This document shows positions 12,435 through 24,053 of a stretch of 64,000 nt of DNA, piece after piece (positions within the stretch are counted from its first letter, which is position 1; each line of letters opens with the position of its first letter). Where the stretch lies: contig NW_026974140.1 of the NCBI RefSeq assembly GCF_037042905.1, positions 17,100,001 to 17,164,000 on the forward strand, written 5' to 3'. Below the pieces are notes generated by a model that saw only the letters and a list, made by a program, of their open reading frames with translations, was not told where the DNA came from and searched no databases. Made by a program: the position numbers and the translations under genes. Source of the stretch: Lytechinus pictus. Its lineage: Eukaryota > Echinodermata > Echinoidea > Temnopleuroida > Toxopneustidae.

Positions 12435-15400
12435 TGGGTCAGATGCATAAAAAGTAGCAGTTGCTCTTGCTAGGCTTTTACTTGATTCTGTATGCATAAA
12501 AATGAGCGAGGAAATTATTTTGCTAGTAAGTTCAAGCAATCGCTGACTGCTAGCATTACCTTGACGATTAAGTTAATGCTAAAGAGCGTATGCAAAAAGC
12601 ATTTTGCTTGAGCAATTGCTTGGGTTTTTTCAAGCTCCGTCAGAGCAGCTTGAGCGTTTGCTCGATCAGGGGCGTTCGCGTTTCATCATGATTATGCACC
12701 TGAGAGAGAACCCCAAGGTGTACAGTAGCCTACATGAACATATTCTCTAGAAGACATGATCTGATGACAAGATCTTGGATCTCGTCATGTCTATATCCAG
12801 TGGGAGAGATGAACAGATGGTAAGATCTTGGATCCGATATCTTGTCATGTGATCATCTCTCCCACAATATGTAGACATGAAGAGAAGTCACGAGATCCAA
12901 GATCTCGTCATCTGATCACATCTTCTATAAGATGTAGACATAACGAGATCTAAGACCTTGCCATCTGATCATCTCTTATATAAGATGTAGACATGACGAG
13001 ATCCAAGATCTTGCCATCTGATCATCTCTGCCACAAGATGTAGACATAACGGGATCCAAGATCTTGCCATCTGATGATCTCTTCTATAAGATGTAGACAC
13101 GACGAGATCCAAGGTCTTGCCATCTGATCATCTCTTCTATAAGATGTAGACATGCCGAGATCCAAGGTCTTGCCATCTGATCATCTCTTCTATAAGATGT
13201 AGACATGACGAGATCCAAGGTCTTGTCATCTGGTCATCTCTTCTATAAGATGAAGATATGACGAGATCCAAGATCTTGCCATCTGATCATCTCTTCTATA
13301 AGATGTAGACATAACGAGATCCAAGATCTTGCCATCTGATCATCTCTTCTATAAGATGTAGACATGACGAGATCTAAGATCTTGCCATTTGATCATCTCT
13401 GCCAAAAGATGTAGACATAACGAGATCCAATATGTTGCCATCTCATCATCTCTTCTATAAGATGTAGACATAACGAGATCCAAGATCTTGCCATCTGATC
13501 ATTTCTTCTATAAGATGTAGATATGAGGAGATCCAAGATCTTGCGATCTGATCATCTCTTCTATAAGATGTAGACATGACGAGATCCAAGATCTTGCCAT
13601 CTGATCATCTCTGCCACAAGATGTAGACATAACGGGATCCAAGATCTTGCCATCTGATGATCTCTTCTATAAGATGTAGACACGACGAGATCCAAGGTCT
13701 TGCCATCTGATCATCTCTTCTATAAGATGTAGACATGCCGAGATCCAAGGTCTTGCCATCTGATCATCTCTGCCACAAGATGTAGACATAACGAGATCCA
13801 AGATCTTGCCATCTGATCATCTCTTCTATAAGATGTAGACATGACGAGATCTAAGATCTTGCCATTTGATCATCTCTGCCAAAAGATGTAGACATAACGA
13901 GATCCAATATGTTGCCATCTCATCATCTCTTCTATAAGATGTAGACATAACGAGATCCAAGATCTTGCCATCTGATCATCTCTTCTATAATATGTAGATA
14001 TGAGGAGATCCAAGATCTTGCCATCTGATCATCTCTGCCACAAGATATAGACATAACGAGATCCAAGATCTTGCCATCTGATGATCTCTTCTATAAGATG
14101 TAGACATGACGAGATCCAAGGTCTTGCGATCTGATCATCTCTTCTATAAGATGTAGACATGACGAGATCCAAGATCTTGCCATCTGATCATCTCTGCCAC
14201 AAGATGTAGACATAACGGGATCCAAGATCTTGCCATCTGATCATCTCTTCTATAAGATGTAGACATGACAAAATCCTAGATCTTGCCATCTGATCATCTC
14301 TTCTAAGATGTAGACATGACGAGATCCAAGATCTTATCATCTGATCATCTCTTTTGTAAGATATAGACACGACAAGATCTAAGATCTTGTCATCTGATCA
14401 TCTCTCACACGGGATGTAGACATGACGAGATCCGAGATCTTGTCATCTGATCATCTCTTCTATAAGATGTAGACATGACGAGATCTAAGATCTTGCCATT
14501 TGATCATCTCTGCCAAAAGATGTAGACATAACGAGATCCAATATGTTGCCATCTCATCATCTCTTCTATAAGATGTAGACATAACGAGATCCAAGATCTT
14601 GCCATCTGATCATCTCTTCTATAAGATGTAGACATGACGAGATCCAAGATCTTGCCATCTGATCATCTCTGCCACAAGATGTAGACATAACGGGATCCAA
14701 GATCTTGCCATCTGATGATCTCTTCTATAAGATGTAGACACGACGAGATCCAAGGTCTTGCCATCTGATCATCTCTTCTATAAGATGTAGACATGCCGAG
14801 ATCCAAGGTCTTGCCATCTGATCATCTCTGCCACAAGATGTAGACATAACGAGATCCAAGATCTTGCCATCTGATGATCTCTTCTATAAGATGTAGACAT
14901 GACGAGATCCAAGGTCTTGTCATCTGGTCATCTCTTCTATAAGATGAAGATATGACGAGATCCAAGATCTTGCCATCTGATCATCTCTTCTATAAGATGT
15001 AGACATAACGAGATCCAAGATCTTGCCATCTGATCATCTCTTCTATAAGATGTAGACATGACGAGATCTAAGATCTTGCCATTTGATCATCTTTGCCAAA
15101 AGATGTAGACATAACGAGATCCAATATGTTGCCATCTCATCATCTCTTCTATAAGATGTAGACATAACGAGATCCAAGATCTTGCCATCTGATCATCTCT
15201 TCTATAAGATGTAGATATGAGGAGATCCAAGATCTTGCCATCTGATCATCTCTGCCACAAGATATAGACATAACGAGATCCAAGATCTTGCCATCTGATG
15301 ATCTCTTCTATAAGATGTAGACATGACGAGATCCAAGGTCTTGCGATCTGATCATCTCTTCTATAAGATGTAGACATGACGAGATCCAAGATCTTGCCAT

Positions 15401-15815
15401 CTGATCATCTCTGCTACAAGATGTAGACATAACGGGATCCAAGATCTTGCCATCTGATCATCTCTTCTATAAGATGTAGACATGACAAAATCCTAGATCT
15501 TGCCATCTGATCATCTCTTCTAAGATGTAGACATGACGAGATCCAAGATCTTATCATCTGATCATCTCTTTTGTAAGATATAGACACGACAAGATCTAAG
15601 ATCTTGTCATCTGATCATCTCTCACACGGGATGTAGACATGACGAGATCCGAGATCTTGTCATCTGATCATCTCTCACACGGGATGTAGACATGAGATCT
15701 CGTCATCTTACCCTTTTCCGTCTGAGAGATGTAGACATGGCGAGATGATTAAATTTGGGTGGCACTTATAAGCTTCCATCGTTATGCATTATGAAATAAA
15801 GCTATTGCTGAGGCA
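12435..15815 (+). mobile_element. Terminal-inverted-repeat element, copy 1, split by a satellite array
   Basis: The left part (12435-12750) starts TGGGTCAGATGCATAAAAAG and runs through GCAATTGCTT-type palindromic words to GTAGCCTACATG. The same sequence appears in reverse in copy 2 at 17835-18128. After the satellite, 15771-15815 (TTATGCATTATGAAATAAAG then CTATTGCTGA) matches the reverse complement of the other half of copy 2 (16245-16285). So the 53-bp satellite sits in the interior of this element. The expected right terminus was not found and is presumably lost or diverged. Confidence 0.6.
12750..15740. repeat. 53-bp satellite array, about 55 copies
   Basis: Head-to-tail units of 53 bp with core GAGATCCAAGATCTTGCC then ATCTGATCATCTC. 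Two unit types alternate irregularly, one with TCTATAAGAT and one with GCCACAAGAT or GCCAAAAGAT. Each unit carries three GATC sites, two inside the palindromes CAAGATCTTG and TGATCA. Long blocks recur (for example 14261-14456 and 15480-15675; 13221 and 14915 share a rare TCTTGTCATCTGGTC variant), which shows multi-unit duplication. At the left edge the array flips orientation around 12832. No coding frame is maintained. Confidence 0.95.
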
Positions 15816-15819
15816 TGAA

Positions 15820-16180
15820 CTTGAACTCGTGTCAATTCTCTGTGATAGGTGCTCCAGTTTTGTGAGGTGGCATGCAAATGGCGGTTTGGTATTTGTGTCA
15901 AGTGTATCGAAGAAGGTGATGATGAAATTAATAATGTATAGGAATGAAAAGGGTATGCCTGTCTCATTGTGTTAGAAGTGATAAGGGTTAGTAACACCGT
16001 ACAAACACCGATCTATTACGTGTACGTGTGACATGTTCACACTTTATAAACCGTGACTATTTTGTCACAATGTAGAGTCTTTATTATTGTTATTGAGAAA
16101 AGAAATTGTCTATTTGACCTTCATCATGTTATATTAACAACTGTGACTGAATACTTGAAAAGGGCATACAAGGGAGCTTA
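15820..16180. other. Spacer between the two TIR-element copies
   Basis: About 360 bp with no recognised gene or repeat. Two short overlapping frames on opposite strands (15782-15997) partly lie on the element remnant and do not look like genes. Confidence 0.4.
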
Positions 16181-16402
16181 TGGGCCTGATGCATAAAAAG
16201 TAGAAATTGCTTGCAAGCACAATTATAGCTAGCCAAGAAAAAGATCATGCTTCAGCAATTGCTTTATTTCATATACATAACCCTTTGCTAGTGCTTGAAC
16301 TCTTTTCTTGCCTTCACAAAGCAACTGCTAGCGGTTTGAACAATAGCGACGTCACGCTGGTGCAAACACGACTCACAGAAAAGGCAGGGCTCGAACGCAA
16401 AG

Positions 16403-17833
16403 TTGAATTGAATTGAATTTATTACCAAATATCACTGTCAGGTACAATTACTTGGAATAGTACATCACATATGAACAAAACATTTGGTTATTGGAGCTAA
16501 CATAATAGCAAGATGCTAATCGAGGTTAGCCCCAAATAATGTCATTATAATAGTTTAAACAATAATTTTAACTAAATCTCAATATTGTACATCAAATTTA
16601 GTACTAATTCTACTTATTACTGTTGCAGAAAATTGCGATCATAATTTAGTGAACATATTTACACTATTTACAAGAAAAAATATCTTAATTATTCACAAAA
16701 TCTTTATATAGAATTATTTGTTTTCAGGCAGTATTTACCATACCAAATTAATTATAATCTTCCAGTTGCATTAATTTTAACGATTTGCTAAATATCTTGC
16801 AACTGGGGTGTTTCTAATATTACTTGGCAGATGTTTCTATTGAGTAGGACCAGAAAATAATATTGATTGTTTTCCCAAATTGGTATTATTTTTGTCAAGA
16901 TTAACATTTTGCTTTTCTCTATTTCTCGTATTGTAAGGGTGGTCTATAAATGAAAAATAATCAATAAAACTATGCGGCAATGCAGCCGATTATTAATTAA
17001 ATCGTGCATAAATACTCCTATCAAATAATGGTATTGTTTGAATATATCGAGAATATTTAGATCATAAAATAAAGGAGCAGAGTGATAAGTATGATGGTTG
17101 AACGTCATTATTCTAGCTATTCTTTTTTGAAGTAATAATATAGGGTTCAGGGTTGTTTTGCACGTCCCACCCCAAACTTCCAGACCATACGTTATATGTG
17201 GCAAAAATAAATGAGTTGTATAACATATCTAAGATTCTCTTTGTTACATAATTCCTCGATCTATAAAGTATTCCAATATTTTTGCTTAGCACATTGCATA
17301 CAATGTCAACCCGTTTCTTCCATGTAAGGTTTTTGTCGATACATATACCAAGAAATAATGTTGATTCCACACACTCTAATAAAGTTCTTTTCAGTGACAA
17401 TTGTCCTGATTTAAAAAATATTTTTCGTCTACTTCATATTTAGTTTTCGTAACATTGATTGCCAATTTCTTGGCATTGCACCATGCTATTATATTGTTTA
17501 AATTGAGACTAATTTCTGATAAATCAATATGTTGTTCATCACAATTAAAAGTATGAAATAAATTTGAGTCATCCGCAAAAAGACGTAAATTGAACAAGTG
17601 GAAATAATTTGATGAGTTTGCCAGATCGTTTATATATAACAAGAACAAAGTTGGACCCAAAACTGATCCTTGTGGAATACCGCATGAAATCGACATGTAT
17701 TCGGAATTTGTGGCAGTGTAAATTACTGCTTCTTTCCTATAACATCTTTTCGTTGGATGTGGTGTCAAACTAACTTGTTCCTTTTTGATACATTTATATA
17801 TTTGGCATTTGGTTTGCACTTATTAGGAAGAAA
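16403..17833 (-). mobile_element. 5'-truncated non-LTR retrotransposon (LINE), CR1/jockey-type RT
   Basis: Minus-strand insertion inside the TIR element. Its 3' end is AATAAATTCAATTCAATTCAA-like, a short tandem tail seen in CR1/L2-type LINEs. Only the C-terminal half of the reverse transcriptase and the domain after it remain. The 5' boundary is set by where the host element's sequence resumes (about 17835). Confidence 0.75.
16944..17819 (-). pseudogene. Reverse transcriptase fragment of the LINE
   Basis: Three overlapping frames make one decayed protein. The first (17819-17391) contains GIPQGSVLGP, then LLYINDL and LFADDSNLF, which are RT motifs 4-5 including the catalytic ADD; then AWCNAKKLAINVTKTK. 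A frameshift near 17420 leads into FLGICIDKNLTWKKRVD (17400-17113), and another near 17160-17200 leads into ITYGLEVWGG and LLLQKRIARI (17204-16944), both typical of the C-terminal region of non-LTR ORF2 proteins. The endonuclease domain and early RT motifs are missing. It encodes no functional enzyme. Confidence 0.8.
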
Positions 17834-18128
17834 ACATATACATGTAGGCTACGGTACACCTTGGGATCTCTCTCAGGTGCATAAACATGATTTAAAAACG
17901 CAAACGCTTAATCTGCTCTTACAGAGCTTGAGAAAAACCTAAGCAAGTGCTCGCTTTATGTTCGCTTTATGCATATATACGCTTTTTAGTAATATAGCTT
18001 AATCGTCAAGGAAGTGCTAGCAGTCAGTTAGCAATTGCTTGAACTTACTAGCAAAAGCATTTGCTCGCTCATTTTTATGCATACGGAATCTAGCAAAAGC
18101 AATTGCTATTTTTAATGCATCTGGCCCA

Positions 18129-18294
18129 TTGTCTACGGAAGCTTTAAAGTACTATCGGCTTGACGAGATTACGAGATATGTTATATTGTTTGTCGAATTA
18201 TACAAAGTTAAATGCTGACTTGGCAAGATGCGTCAACCACATCATGTCGACATACAACTCTTTATAAGTCGACTTGCAGAGACGAGACCCCCCC

Positions 18295-18327
<33 letters not shown>

Positions 18328-19722
18328 GTCCCATATGACCAAGAAAAAATAAAAGAAGGAAGAAAATGACAAAAAATAAAACGAAAATGTTGAGATATGC
18401 TACGTTGGCTTATTACCATGATTACGGCACTGAAATATTTCATGTACACAGAATGACGAATATCTTTCCAATATATAGACCAATAGTCCCAAATAGAGGG
18501 GGATGAAATATACATCCTAAATGTACATCCTAAAATGTGATAAGCCTAGAAAGAAATAAAAAAAAACTACAAATAATGCATTTCATAAATCAAGTATCAT
18601 ATTTACTAAAATGTTCGACAGTAATCATAAAATTAGATTCATGAAGTTCTTTAAAGAAAATAAGACAAACAGACTACTTTGATTCAGCTAATCCAAATTA
18701 AACCAATACAATATGCGTCACTTCATTGCTACTAGAACCAGGGTACTGGGAACGATTTTTTTTTTAAATATTTCAATATTATTTGATATCTGTTCCAGAA
18801 ATTAATCAAAAGGATACGTATCTCGCCAATTAAATTATGGGGGAGCTAAGCTGAAACTTTTTTTTTATTGGTTATGAAAACGGAACATTGTTCCGTACCT
18901 TACTAAATAGCGCGATATGCGAGCTGGGATCATTTATAGGCCTACTGGTTTGACGTTCACAGTGGCATAATGAGCCAAAAATGGCTGATGGAACTATAGT
19001 TTTAAAAAGATGCGAGCGAAGCGAGCGAGCAAAATGTTTGAAATTTTTGATACAGAAATCTTTTTTTTTTAAAGAGTTTGACATAATATGCAGAAAATGA
19101 TATACCATTTCACCCTTTCCATTTCATTTTCTTTCTTGTTCCCTTTTTTTCTTGGTCGTGAAACATTTGGAGGCACATGGCCCCCCAAGCCGCCCCCATC
19201 TTTACGCCAGTTGACGCCCATGATATTCCCTGGAACGGCTTGGGCGCCCCACTGCGATTTTTTTAAGGAGGGCCGAGGAACGTATGATGGGATATAGGCG
19301 TGCGTGTTAGACCGCGTTGACGGGGGGGGGGGGTATTTTCATTACACAGCGTGTACGTCTTACGTGAAGGGGGGGGGTCAAACTCGGACATGAAGGGTTT
19401 CTTCACGTAAAAAAAGAAGCCTACAAACAGGACAAATTCGCTGGCAGTGCAAATTTCAGCGGAGTTCCCATTGTAGTGGGGCAATAACCACAGATGGACC
19501 ACCAGCTTATGGCAACCCCCAGGGGCGTGTTGCCCATAATCACCCGCCGGATCAGTCTCGCGCCGCAGTGCTACAGGTAGCCTAAGGCAGGGGCTGAAAG
19601 GGCGGCCCAAGATATAAACTCTGGCCCTACCATGCAGCTGATCGGAAACCACTTACTCGATGCAACGGATGATGTAAGGGCCAACATTTGGTCCTTGGCA
19701 ACGGTTGCCCGAGATGTGCAAC
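18129..19722. other. Non-coding stretch with A-run and repeat fragments
   Basis: Contains C7A28-type run at 18290-18325 and repeat fragments near 19010-19215 with the words GCGAGCGAAGCGAGCGAGC and GGCCCCCCAAGCCGCCCCC. Similar CGCTTCGCTCGCTC words occur at 41008-41024, next to similar poly-C sequence. G-runs at 19322-19332 and 19368-19376. No supportable gene. Confidence 0.5.
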
Positions 19723-20278
19723 CCCGGGGGAGGGGGGGGGGGGCACTCAGTATATAATGCATAGTGGGTATGTGCCGCGGAGGGGACCCCCATTTTTACA
19801 CTCAAATTTCCGTTCCAAGGCATAGCATTTTTGTCTTATTGAGAAAAAGAACAAAGGAAGCCGTTCCAAAGCATAGCATTTTCTTCTTATCGAGAAAAAA
19901 GAAGAAAAATATCCGCTCCAAAGCTTCGCATATTTTTCGCTACGCCATTCCGGTCGCATTGATCTGCTACAAGGAGCTGCAATTTTGGTGAAAAGCGGCC
20001 GCAGAGCGCTGTCCGACCATCGCCTCTGCCCGAGCGCACCCGGCGGAGGCCGCGCTAGCTGCATCATGCACGCATGCCCGTTCCATAGGGATGCATACGC
20101 ACTCATCACACGCTGGCGATCCGTTCCAAGGACCCCCGTTTTCACAAACATTTGTAGTTCCGAAGCCCGTTCCGAGGACCCTCCTTTTTACAATTAGCCC
20201 GCTCCAAGGCCCCCGCTTTTTGTCTCGCCCGCGGCACACCCCTACCACTTTTTTGGTCGAGTGCCCCCCCCCCCCGGG
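19723..20278. mobile_element. GC-rich hAT-like MITE with 8-bp target duplication
   Basis: Both ends are CCCGGGGG in inverted orientation, continued by G-runs and then GGCACTC (left) and its inverse GAGTGCC (right). The element is flanked by a perfect 8-bp direct repeat TGTGCAAC (19715-19722 and 20279-20286), the length made by hAT-type transposases. Inside, a module CCGTTCCAA(G/A)GCATAGCATTTT is repeated about three times (19810-19930). Much higher in GC than its surroundings. The Arg/Pro-rich frames on both strands are not genes. Confidence 0.75.
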
Positions 20279-20337
20279 TGTGCAACGGCAGAGGTAATGT
20301 TGTTTAAAGAGAACAACAACAACACATCCACAGTCAT

Positions 20338-20536
20338 GAAGATGGTGGTGATAATGATGTTGATAATGATGATGATGATGATGATAATAATGATAATTAT
20401 AATGATAATACTAATAATGATGATGATGATGATGAAGGTGGTGATGGTGATGGTGATGACGATGTTGATGATGAAGATGAGGATAATGATAATGATGCTG
20501 ATGATGATAATGGTGATACAATGATAATGATAATAA
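20338..20536. repeat. (GAT)n / (AAT)n microsatellite
   Basis: Interrupted GAT, AAT and GGT triplets on the plus strand, giving meaningless poly-Met and poly-Ile frames. A shorter relative of the array at 9607. Confidence 0.85.
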
Positions 20537-20559
20537 GTACATGAACACACGTTTTCTTC

Positions 20560-21687
20560 TCATGAAGTTCATTCTTGGAAAATACATAGGCGGCCATATA
20601 CAGATGAAGGTATATCATTTATAGAAGAAAATCTTGTTTGATTGATTTGTTTTATTTTTGAAACTACGTGTAAAATTATATCCCCCATCAACAACAAATT
20701 GTTACTTACATTATAATATCATAATGAATATAATTCGACTATTGGCGGACCATATAGATTTTATTTTTGGATTAAAAAAAAATTTAATTATCCTTTTTTC
20801 TATCAGTGAAGAAAACAATCATGATCAACTTAAAACACAAAAGCAACTCACTATTATATATTATCATATTTATCTAAAATTCTACGGTGTATATGACATG
20901 ATGTGGATGTGGACACCAGAGTACTGTGTATAATACGAGAGGATATGGAAACCAGAGTGGAGGGGTGTGCCGAGAAGGTAGCCTATCACAAGTTGGTATT
21001 TTCGTGAATATTGATTTTTACTTACTGAATGTCTTGGTCATGTTTGTGTAGGACAACATTTGCCGACAGTAAACATTCTGCGTGACTACAGTACAGGTTT
21101 TCGACAAATAAGGTGGGGTACCGTTGAATTTCACCTGGAGCAAATATCTCCACTTCGGAGCATATTTCGCCAGAGCGATTTTGACGCTAAGAATGGGGTA
21201 TATCTAATTTTTTTTGTACTGTCATAATAATTACATGAAAACGCGTTTTTTTTTTCATTTCAATCACCAGGCGCGTAATAAAACTTACTAAAATGCTCCC
21301 CCCCCCATGGATAAGAATGAAGAATATCTATCCCTCCTTAGTGCTTATCCCTTTCTTTCTATTTATTTCCGGGGGCTGGGGGGCTTCAGCCCCCCCCCCC
21401 TCCCCACTTTTTCCAAAACCTTGTGCAAAAACGTTATAATTACCATAATTTTATGATTGTGATTTTTAGCATGGTCAGCCCCCCACTTTTGACTCAGAGT
21501 CCCACTTTGAAAACCGTTCCGCGGCCCCTGTGTATGTCATGTATATCATGCAAGCATAGTTTAAGTTAACTTTGCAATATATTATAATATACAAATTTGT
21601 AAATTGACGCAATCAGCCTGTGCTACAATTATTGTTATGCGCATGATATGAAAGTACGAATAAATAAATCAATAATTGTCGCATTAT
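20560..21687. other. Non-coding stretch with a GC tract
   Basis: AT-rich and without a gene. At 21369-21411 there is a G-run/CTTCAGCCC/C-run tract like that at 2661, followed by GTTCCGCGGCCCCTG at 21517, which resembles the GGGGCCGCGGAAGC beside the first tract in inverse orientation. So the two are likely copies of one repeat. Confidence 0.5.
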
Positions 21688-22192
21688 CGGAGCAATTTAC
21701 GCCGGAGCCATTTTCGGCGGAGCAGATGTCGGCGGAGCAAATATTGAAGGAGCAGATGTCGGCGGAACAGATATCGGCGGAGCAATTGTCGCGGAGCAAT
21801 TTTCGGCGGAGCAATTTTCGGCGGAGCAATTATCGGCGGAGCAATTATCGGCGGAGCAATTATCGGCGGAGCAATTGTCGCGGAGCAATTTTCGGCGGAG
21901 CAATTATCGGCGGAGCAATTGTCGCGGAGCACTTGTCGTATAATCGGAGCAGATGTCGGCGGAGCAATTGTCGTATAATCGGAGAAGATGTCGGCGGAGC
22001 AAATATCGGCGGAGCAAGACGATGTCGACGGAGCAAATATCGGCGGAGCAACTGTCGGCGGAGCAACTGTCGGCGGAGCAACTGTCGGAGCAATTGTCCG
22101 GAGCAATTGTCGGCGGAACAATTGTCTTATTTTGCGTATAGCAATATTGTCGGCGGAGCAGATGACGGCGGAGCAATAATATTGTCGGGTCA
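21688..22192. repeat. 15-bp minisatellite (GGAGCAATTNTCGGC)n
   Basis: About 30 copies of a 15-bp unit varying among CAATTATCGGCGGAG, CAATTGTCGCGGAG and CAGATGTCGGCGGAG. Because 15 is a multiple of three and the unit has no stop in most frames, long frames open on both strands (RRSNF, SADNC, APPII repeats). The unit count and base variants look like slippage, not selected protein. Confidence 0.9.
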
Positions 22193-22404
22193 CCGATTGA
22201 ACAATAGGTTTCTTTGTACCACGATCGGCAGGTCAGAGAACATGTTGGATTTTCCGGGTCATTTCCTTTCCGTTGTAGTTTTGGAGTGTGATTCATATTT
22301 CTGGTGTTGCTTTGGTTATTTTTTTTCTCTCTTTCTTTCACAGTCCCTATTTTCGTAAGCTTGGTATGGACATTACATTATCGTATCTGTCTGGCGAAAA
22401 ATAA

Positions 22405-22760
22405 TTATGTTGAAGTACACTCAATTATGCGGCTAATAGCAGCATAATTTGGTCGTAAAATCGGAGGAGGACCAGAGTTATCCGCATTATTTTGATGCTG
22501 CAATTATCCGCATAATAGCGGCATCGGGACCAGATTTTGACTTTATGAAAGCAATCCAAAGTAATGCGGATAATTGCCATGGTGCGGTCACAAGGTCACC
22601 CTTTTCCAACACAACCGCATCGGAGGGGGTGTGTGCGGTTGCCATGACGATTATCCGCCTTTTTCAGGACGGGCGCTCGTAAAAATAATGCGGATTATTT
22701 TCGGAGTTTGTGAACGCAATTTTTATTGAATTATCCGCATTAGGCGGCTAATTGGAGGAT
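22405..22760. mobile_element. Probable MITE with repeated TTATCCGCATTA words
   Basis: Many direct and inverted copies of (A)TTATCCGCATTA/TAATGCGGATAA, and both edges carry GCGGCTAAT (22427 and 22741). The dense dyad words suggest a folded non-autonomous element. Exact ends and target duplication are not clear. Confidence 0.4.
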
Positions 22761-22769
22761 GGGTTTATG

Positions 22770-23785
22770 AAAGGGGTATTAATGGATAGAAAGAATGTCT
22801 GATGATACCTGATGGCAGCCGCTGCGGCCATTAACGAAGATTTGAGCTGGTACACCATTGCGTATATACATGATATATGCTTGGGGAAAATTCTGAGTAA
22901 AAAAGGGGAATTATTTAAATTTATATATTATTTTGAGACACGATTAAAATTAATTTCATTTTCTTTTTATTTAAATTTTATCTGCCGTACAACTTAGAAC
23001 ATATTTGAGTATTTTTTGTGGGGGTTGCATCTGTTGTTCTTTTGTTATATTTCTATTATTTATGCAATAAAAGATAAGTCTCTGCATGGTTTTCTCTCCA
23101 CCCCCTTTCCTTTCGAGGCCTTCATCAATTTAAGATCCAAGCTGGTGGTCTCCAAGTAGGATTTTAAAGTCAGATTTGTGTCATTCTTTTTGGGGACTAA
23201 TATCCGAGTTAGGCACACTGATGGGGGCCTGGGGTCATGGATCCCGGCCCACTCTTTAAAAAGGGAGAAAGGGAAAGCAAAAGAAAAGGAAAGAGAGTGA
23301 AATATGAAAGCACTTGCTGAATATTATACCAAATCTATTCCAAGAATTCAATTGTCAATTTGAAAAGGTTAAAATTTTGCACACTCAAGAAGCTGTTTAG
23401 AAAATTTGCTTTATACGCCATGTTTTGCCCCTTCAAAATCTATGGCTCATTACGCCGCTGCCAGAGGGCTAGAGTCTTTGCTTACAGTATACCAATTCGA
23501 ATCCATGCATTGTCAGGTTTTACTTGCCATCATTTTTAGTTGATTTTTTTAATTGCAGGGGTAACAAATTAGGAATGTTAAGTGAGGAGAAGACTAAGTA
23601 AAACATAAGAAAAACCTAAGTAACACCTACAACCTAAAACCTAAGTAAGCTGGGTCCTGAAAACGGTATCACTCGACAATTGAACAGGAGAAAAAGGGAT
23701 ACGTTTGCTCCGAAATAGAATTGAATTTAATCCCAAGGTGCAGATTCAAACATGGATCGCTGCAACAAACATAAGTTGTAACCAA
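22770..23785. other. Non-coding stretch
   Basis: No gene or firm repeat recognised. It includes a run of CTAAGTAA-like words (23590-23650). Confidence 0.4.
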
Positions 23786-24053
23786 TGCCCTGGGAACGAT
23801 TATTTTTGCTGGGGGTGCTGAAGAAAATTTTGACAAGCAAAAAAAAAATGTTTTCAATACAAAATGAAGGGCGTTTGGGTCCCAAGAAATTTAACAACCA
23901 CCCCCCCCCCCCCAAAAAAAAAAGGGGGAAAGATTCAACATAGAATGTTGGCAATTTTCAATTCATTTCTCAAATTGTACACACCTACCAGAATTCCAGG
24001 GGGTGCTGCCTTCACCCCCTGCACCCCCAGCACCTCCGCTTCCCAGGGCCATG
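23784..24053. mobile_element. Short inverted-repeat element with GGTGCTG arms
   Basis: Left end TGCCCTGGGAACG with GCTGGGGGTGCTGAAG; right end CAGCACCTCCGCTTCCCAGGGCCA, which is its inverse. Between them lie a C-run/A-run (23900-23930) and CTACCAGAATTCCAGGGGGT. A relative is at 40833-41415, which carries CCCTGGGAAGC and a CACCCCCTGGAATTCTGG segment. Confidence 0.5.

Larger units (their letters stand above)
16181..18128 (-). mobile_element. Terminal-inverted-repeat element, copy 2, carrying a LINE insertion
   Basis: The left end TGGGCCTGATGCATAAAAAG (16181-16200) is mirrored at the right end, which reads on the minus strand TGGGCCAGATGCATTAAAAA (18128-18109). The inner segments are rich in GCAATTGCTT and TTGCTAGC words. 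The middle, about 16403-17833, is a truncated LINE in minus orientation. Outside the LINE no open frame is seen, so this is a non-autonomous element. No clear target duplication was found; flanks read AGCTTA and TTGTCT. Confidence 0.7.

Noticed and set aside
12750..15740. Regular ~53-bp repeats as a CRISPR array
   Set aside because: Whole units repeat with no unique spacers, there are no cas genes, and the DNA is plainly eukaryotic. It is a satellite.
18198..18515. Minus-strand frame with poly-Phe
   Set aside because: Created by the A-run at 18299-18325; no motif or splice context.
19747..20297. Arg/Pro-rich frames on both strands as genes
   Set aside because: They lie wholly within the GC-rich hAT-like MITE with its 8-bp target duplication.
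21648..22358. 236-codon frame with RRSNF repeats as a protein
   Set aside because: It follows the 15-bp minisatellite unit; several other frames on both strands are equally open, and the flank shows no splice or start context.
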